Shown: one piece after another, positions 8,851 through 11,852 of the stretch
How positions within the stretch are numbered: the first letter of the stretch is position 1
Layout: each line of letters begins with the position of its first letter
Source of the DNA: Eimeria necatrix
Taxonomy: Eukaryota; Apicomplexa; Conoidasida; Eucoccidiorida; Eimeriidae
Length of the DNA: 11,852 bases
Direction: 5' to 3'
NCBI RefSeq assembly: GCF_000499385.1
Contig: NW_013651902.1
Span: 1-11,852, forward strand
Program-made: the position numbers and the translations under genes
The notes under the pieces: model-generated
Seen by the model: only the letters and a program-made list of their open reading frames with translations
Told to the model about the DNA's origin: nothing
The model's database searches: none

Positions 8851-9370
8851 TTGTGTGGAGGGCTCGCAGCGCTGCAGCCGTGCAACGAAGAGCACTATGG
8901 CGCATCAGTAGCTGTGGTGCCTTTGTTGTATCTGCCGTATTCGCGAGCCAGAAATATTGAAAAGAGCAAATTTACTCAATTTTGCATTCACTTGCTTTCG
9001 AATTTTACAGATATGGCTGGAGGGGATGATGCGGCTTCGAAGACGTGACCAGTTGGTCACGCAGACATTCCAGCCTTGCACTGCGGCTACAGGCTCCTCC
9101 CGCGGTTTTGAATGCTTTCAGTTCGTTCATTAATGTTTTGAATATACATTATTCTTTTAAAATCGCACAACAGCTGCTTATTGCATCTCTGTTCCCTAGA
9201 AGGCTCTCTTCTGTTCAAAATTCTGGCTGCTTCACCCCCATAGCGTCTCACGGCCTTTTTAGGTGTTCCTCCGCAGCAGAAGTCCCCTCTAATGCTCAAT
9301 TCCTTGAAATATAATTGCATTTAGAAAAGGTAGAAGAAAGCAGCAGTACAAATTTCGGCGATAATTAAGT
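8851..9370 (+). promoter_or_regulatory. Probable promoter and 5' UTR region of the PDI-like gene
   Basis: This is the stretch directly upstream of the plus-strand PDI-like start. It holds a perfect 7-bp inverted repeat with a 4-nt loop, CGTGACC-AGTT-GGTCACG, at 9044-9061, about 310 bp before the ATG. CGTCTCA at 9244-9250 is TGAGACG on the other strand; that heptamer is a known promoter element in Toxoplasma dense-granule genes and works in both orientations there. It sits about 120 bp before the ATG. Promoter status is inferred from position; no TATA box or defined start site is evident. Confidence 0.4.
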
Positions 9371-11167
9371 ATGTTGCTGAGTTTTCTTTGTTGCTGCGGC
9401 CTGGAGCTGCCTGTGGCTCGACGGCGGCAGCGGGGGGCAGTGCAAGTGCGCGCGTTGCGTGTTTTGGGTTATTTGTGCATTTATTTGATATTTTCCTTTC
9501 CCCAATGCCTTTTTAGTTGTGCTGCGGAAGCTACAAGCCCCCGAGGAGCAGAAAAAAGAGGAGCTCCGGTGCAGCACCCGCTAGAAGAACTAGAGCTGCC
9601 CCGGCGCCAGAGCCCCCTGCAAAAAGACTCAGGCTCCCGGGGGGAAATCTTTAGAGAAGAAGAGCTTTCCCCCTTAGAGACTCTTTCTGTGGAGGACCTG
9701 GGGGCCATTGGGCCCCTAGGAAGCCCCCTATTGGCTGTTTTTGCTGCTGACTGCCCGTGGTCTGAAGAGGCGCTACGGGAGAGCCGCAAGGCGCAGCAGC
9801 TGCTGCGGGACTGGGGCAGCCTGACGCGGGTTGTGGCAGTGCCGCTGAGCAAGAGTTCGGAGTTTCGGGAGTTGCTGGAAGCTAAGGGGGCCCCCCAGGT
9901 GGTCTCCCGGGAGCTCCCCAAGGAGGCCCCAGTGCTGCGGTTGTACCCTGGGGGCAGGGCCAGTAGCAGCGCGCCGTTCAGCACCTACGGAGGCCCCGAC
10001 GTGACTGCTGCAGAAATTGCTTACTGGGTGTTGGCTGAGGAGGGCCGGGCAGCAGAGTTTTCTGCAGAAGATGAGGCGAGGCCCCGGGAGGCGGCTGGGG
10101 GGCTGCAGGCCACGCCTATTGGACCAGTGGTCCACGCGCGGGTCCACCGGGGAAGCGCGGGGGCGCTGTTACTGGCGCAGCTGGCGCAGCAGCGGCAGCA
10201 ACTGCCGTCGAAGTCGACTTTGTTCAAAGTGCAGTTCGTGGAGGCGGCGGAGAAGGAAGAACTCCGGGTGTACAGACAGCTGCTACCCTTCGATTTGGGC
10301 GAAGAAACTTTTCTCAGTTCCCCAGAGCCCCTCTGGGAGCCGCGAGCAGTGCTGGCGCTGCTGCTGGAGGCTGAAAACAGAAAAGTGTTTTACGGCGAAG
10401 TGCCTACGGGCCCTTTGCTGGGCCGCCGCGCGCTGCTTTCTGTACAGGTGAGTCGTTTTGAAAACTTGCAAGACATTGCGGAGCTGCTGATGGAGTTTTA
10501 CGAGAAATACAAATCCCAACTGGCCTTCCACATTGCCCGCACGAGCCTCAAAGAGGCCGCCAGGGCCGAGGCCCTCTTCAGTACCCCCTGGGGCGGGGCT
10601 GTCCTCAAAGACCCTAGGCCCAACCCCTGGGCCTACCAGCGGGCCTCTGGGGTCTTAAGAGAGGCCCCTCCCTTTTCGCAGTATTCCCTGGGCATGCCTC
10701 TTAGCTTTTACAGTCTCGAGGCCTTCCTTGATCAGTGGGCCAGGGGGACTCGAGAGCTGCACTTCAGGTCTCACCGGCTAAGCGCTACGAGCCCGGGGGG
10801 ACTTGTGAAGGAGCTGAGTCACCAACAGTTCCTTCAGACTCTACATGCAGCACCAAGGGCTCCCCTCGCAGTTCTTTACTACGAGCCCCGCTGCCCTGGC
10901 TGCGAGCTCTTCCTCGACGCCTGGAAGCAAGTTGCTGCTGCCTTCAGCCAGCAGCCGCAGCTCCGCGGCCGCCTCCTGTTTGCCCAGCTCTTCGCAGAAC
11001 TTAATGACATCATTGACTTCGATCTCAAGTCCAAGTTGCCCGCCGTTGTGCTATACCCTGAGGGGCCCCACCGGGTCGACCGCAGGCGCCTCTACATGGG
11101 ACCGCCCGTAGTGGAAATGCTCGGAGACTTCCTCCTCGCGGCTGCTGCCCCCAAGGAAGATCTTTGA
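9371..11167 (+). CDS. Protein disulfide isomerase-like protein (a-b-b'-a' thioredoxin folds), atypical active sites, KEDL end
   Basis: This intact 598-residue frame starts at ATG 9371, right after an in-frame TAA at 9362, and ends at TGA. The next in-frame ATG is residue 373, so this start is needed unless an upstream exon exists. An Arg-rich stretch (17-30) precedes a hydrophobic core (about 31-50, VLGYLCIYLIFSF...) and SCAAEA, a plausible signal peptide with a long n-region. Domain a (about 100-225) has CPWS at 128-131 and a probable cis-Pro at 187 (APVLRLYPGG). Regions about 226-345 and 346-465 fit b and b'; b' ends SLEAFLDQWARGT, like PDI b' tails. Domain a' (about 471-590) has YYEPRCPGCELF with Cys508/Cys511 and cis-Pro557 (LPAVVLYPEG). 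The C-terminus KEDL resembles an ER-retrieval signal. The likely role is thiol-disulfide exchange or client retention in the ER lumen. The first site lacks the second Cys, so it could hold but not resolve a mixed disulfide, as in ERp44. The family call is firm; the exact subfamily is unknown. Confidence 0.85.
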   Translation: MLLSFLCCCGLELPVARRRQRGAVQVRALRVLGYLCIYLIFSFPQCLFSCAAEATSPRGAEKRGAPVQHPLEELELPRRQSPLQKDSGSRGEIFREEELSPLETLSVEDLGAIGPLGSPLLAVFAADCPWSEEALRESRKAQQLLRDWGSLTRVVAVPLSKSSEFRELLEAKGAPQVVSRELPKEAPVLRLYPGGRASSSAPFSTYGGPDVTAAEIAYWVLAEEGRAAEFSAEDEARPREAAGGLQATPIGPVVHARVHRGSAGALLLAQLAQQRQQLPSKSTLFKVQFVEAAEKEELRVYRQLLPFDLGEETFLSSPEPLWEPRAVLALLLEAENRKVFYGEVPTGPLLGRRALLSVQVSRFENLQDIAELLMEFYEKYKSQLAFHIARTSLKEAARAEALFSTPWGGAVLKDPRPNPWAYQRASGVLREAPPFSQYSLGMPLSFYSLEAFLDQWARGTRELHFRSHRLSATSPGGLVKELSHQQFLQTLHAAPRAPLAVLYYEPRCPGCELFLDAWKQVAAAFSQQPQLRGRLLFAQLFAELNDIIDFDLKSKLPAVVLYPEGPHRVDRRRLYMGPPVVEMLGDFLLAAAAPKEDL

Positions 11168-11351
11168 ATCTTCAATTTGAACTTGAAGTCAAATCCAAAA
11201 AGCAGTGAGCGGAGAGGTTTAAATTCATACCTCATTAAATGTTGACAAAAAGCGAACTCACAGCGCCAAGAACCGCGGCGAAAGAGTTCGGAAAAGACCC
11301 AAAATCTGCAAATGAAGACGCTGGGCTCTTGGCTTTTCCAACGGAAACGCA

Positions 11352-11359
11352 TGCATGCA
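11352..11359. promoter_or_regulatory. TGCATGCA octamer (AP2-type motif)
   Basis: The palindromic octamer TGCATGCA sits inside GCATGCATGCAT at 11349-11360. TGCATGC-type motifs are established binding or promoter motifs in apicomplexans: ApiAP2 proteins in Plasmodium, and promoter enrichment in Toxoplasma. It lies about 185 bp after the PDI-like stop, so it would more likely serve a gene to the right. Binding here is inferred only. Confidence 0.4.
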
Positions 11360-11448
11360 TTCTGAGCAACGATACAAACTGCTTAAGCAACTGAGTCAAA
11401 GTCTTATTCCTTTCGTAAAAGAATTGTTTTATTCAGAACGTTTGCTGC

Positions 11449-11464
11449 TCCTTTTCGAAAAGGA
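11449..11464. repeat. 16-bp perfect palindrome
   Basis: TCCTTTTCGAAAAGGA reads the same on both strands with no mismatch or spacer, and the symmetry ends at 11448/11465. It lies in the 3' flank of the PDI-like gene, midway through the intergenic DNA. It could be a dimer-binding site; no known motif is assigned. Confidence 0.75.
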
Positions 11465-11596
11465 AAAAGACGCCGCTTCTGAACTTTAAATGCGCATTCA
11501 ATGGAAAAACAACTCAGAAGCCGTATTTCAGCTTGTCAAGCAATCTTTTTTCCTTTGAGTTCTTGCCTGCAAACTGGGCTTCACCTTATAAACAAA

Positions 11597-11624
11597 AGCA
11601 GCAGCAGCAGCTGCAGCAGCAGCT
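11597..11624. repeat. CAG-type trinucleotide run, interrupted
   Basis: Four GCA units, then GCT, then further GCA units give a 28-bp imperfect microsatellite whose phase flips around the central GCAGCTGC palindrome. CAG runs are typical of Eimeria genomes, inside and outside genes, where they encode runs of Gln, Ala or Ser. Here no ATG-started frame carries it. Confidence 0.7.
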
Positions 11625-11748
11625 TTCCTTTTGGAAAGAAAAGCGGGTCGCCTTTGCGGCGCTGCTGCTAGCTTTAGGTGCACCTCGCGTCGCAGCCAGC
11701 AGCCACTCTCAGCTGTTGAACTACTGAGATTGATTAAAGTTTGCAATT

Positions 11749-11756
11749 TGCATGCA
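11749..11756. promoter_or_regulatory. Second TGCATGCA octamer (AP2-type motif)
   Basis: This is an exact second copy of the octamer, 397 bp right of the first, within TTTGCATGCAAG. Two exact copies this close are unlikely by chance, which supports a regulatory role for a gene beyond the right edge. It remains a motif match only. Confidence 0.4.
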
Positions 11757-11852
11757 AGTTTTGAGACAACGAAGCATATTTGTTATCAAAAACCACGAAG
11801 TACATTTTATTTCTTCTGCCTGGAAAGCCCCAAATTTTTTGACCTCAGCACA

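Larger units (their letters stand above)
11168..11852. other. 3' flank of the PDI-like gene and intergenic DNA
   Basis: This follows the PDI-like stop and should contain its 3' UTR. A small hairpin, CTTCAA/TTGAAG (11170-11175 and 11183-11188), starts right after the stop codon. Farther on lie two TGCATGCA octamers, a 16-bp palindrome and a CAG-type run, listed separately. Frames over the CAG-type run (11533-11727 plus, 11746-11528 minus) have no ATG at their start and read as poly-Gln or poly-Ala, so they are not called; one could be part of an exon of a gene beyond the right edge. Confidence 0.5.

Noticed and set aside
9481..9984. 167-codon frame on the minus strand inside the PDI-like gene.
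   Set aside because: It lies antisense to a well-supported gene and arises from that gene's GC-rich codons.
11170..11188. Hairpin right after the PDI-like stop codon as a terminator.
   Set aside because: The stem is only 6 bp, no T-run follows, and intrinsic terminators of this kind do not apply to nuclear eukaryotic genes.
11528..11746. Poly-Ala (minus) and poly-Gln (plus) frames over the CAG-type run.
   Set aside because: Both begin at TTG rather than ATG, and the homopolymer follows from the triplet repeat; an exon of a gene beyond the edge cannot be excluded.

Overview
The window looks like nuclear DNA of a coccidian apicomplexan, most plausibly of the Eimeria/Cyclospora type. This rests on compact GC-rich coding sequence set in AT-richer DNA, a CAG-type triplet run near the right end, degenerate TTTAGGG/CCCTAAA heptads (the coccidian telomere unit) inside the sequence, and long gene-free stretches. 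There are no bacterial signals such as Shine-Dalgarno sites or operons. The assignment is an inference from sequence style, not from a database match.

Only two coding regions are well supported, and they are divergent (head to head). At the left edge, on the minus strand, a 302-codon frame runs off the window. It has no stop codon from 906 to 1 and encodes the N-terminal part of a HEAT-repeat protein most like the dynein axonemal assembly factor DNAAF5/HEATR2. At the right, an intact plus-strand gene (9371-11167, 598 codons, no intron needed) encodes a secreted/ER protein with the a-b-b'-a' thioredoxin-fold layout of protein disulfide isomerase. Its first active site is CPWS, its second is CPGC, and its C-terminus is KEDL.

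About 8.5 kb lies between the two start codons, and no frame in it could be assigned confidently. It is not uniform. Around 3.6-5.08 kb the plus strand is G-rich over C, and just after 5.08 kb the bias reverses. At 8.05-8.21 kb two degenerate telomere-type heptad runs face each other head to head. From 8.28 to 8.84 kb there is an AT-rich zone with hairpins, interrupted by a 62-bp GC-rich block framed by a perfect 9-bp direct repeat. The 0.5 kb before the PDI-like gene probably holds its promoter. The last 0.7 kb holds two TGCATGCA octamers, a 16-bp perfect palindrome and the CAG-type run.

The two genes have no obvious shared pathway: one would serve cytoplasmic assembly of flagellar dynein (in coccidia, the male gamete), the other oxidative folding in the ER. 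I see no mobile element with a coding region, no tRNA or rRNA gene, no CRISPR array and no clearly new multi-gene system.
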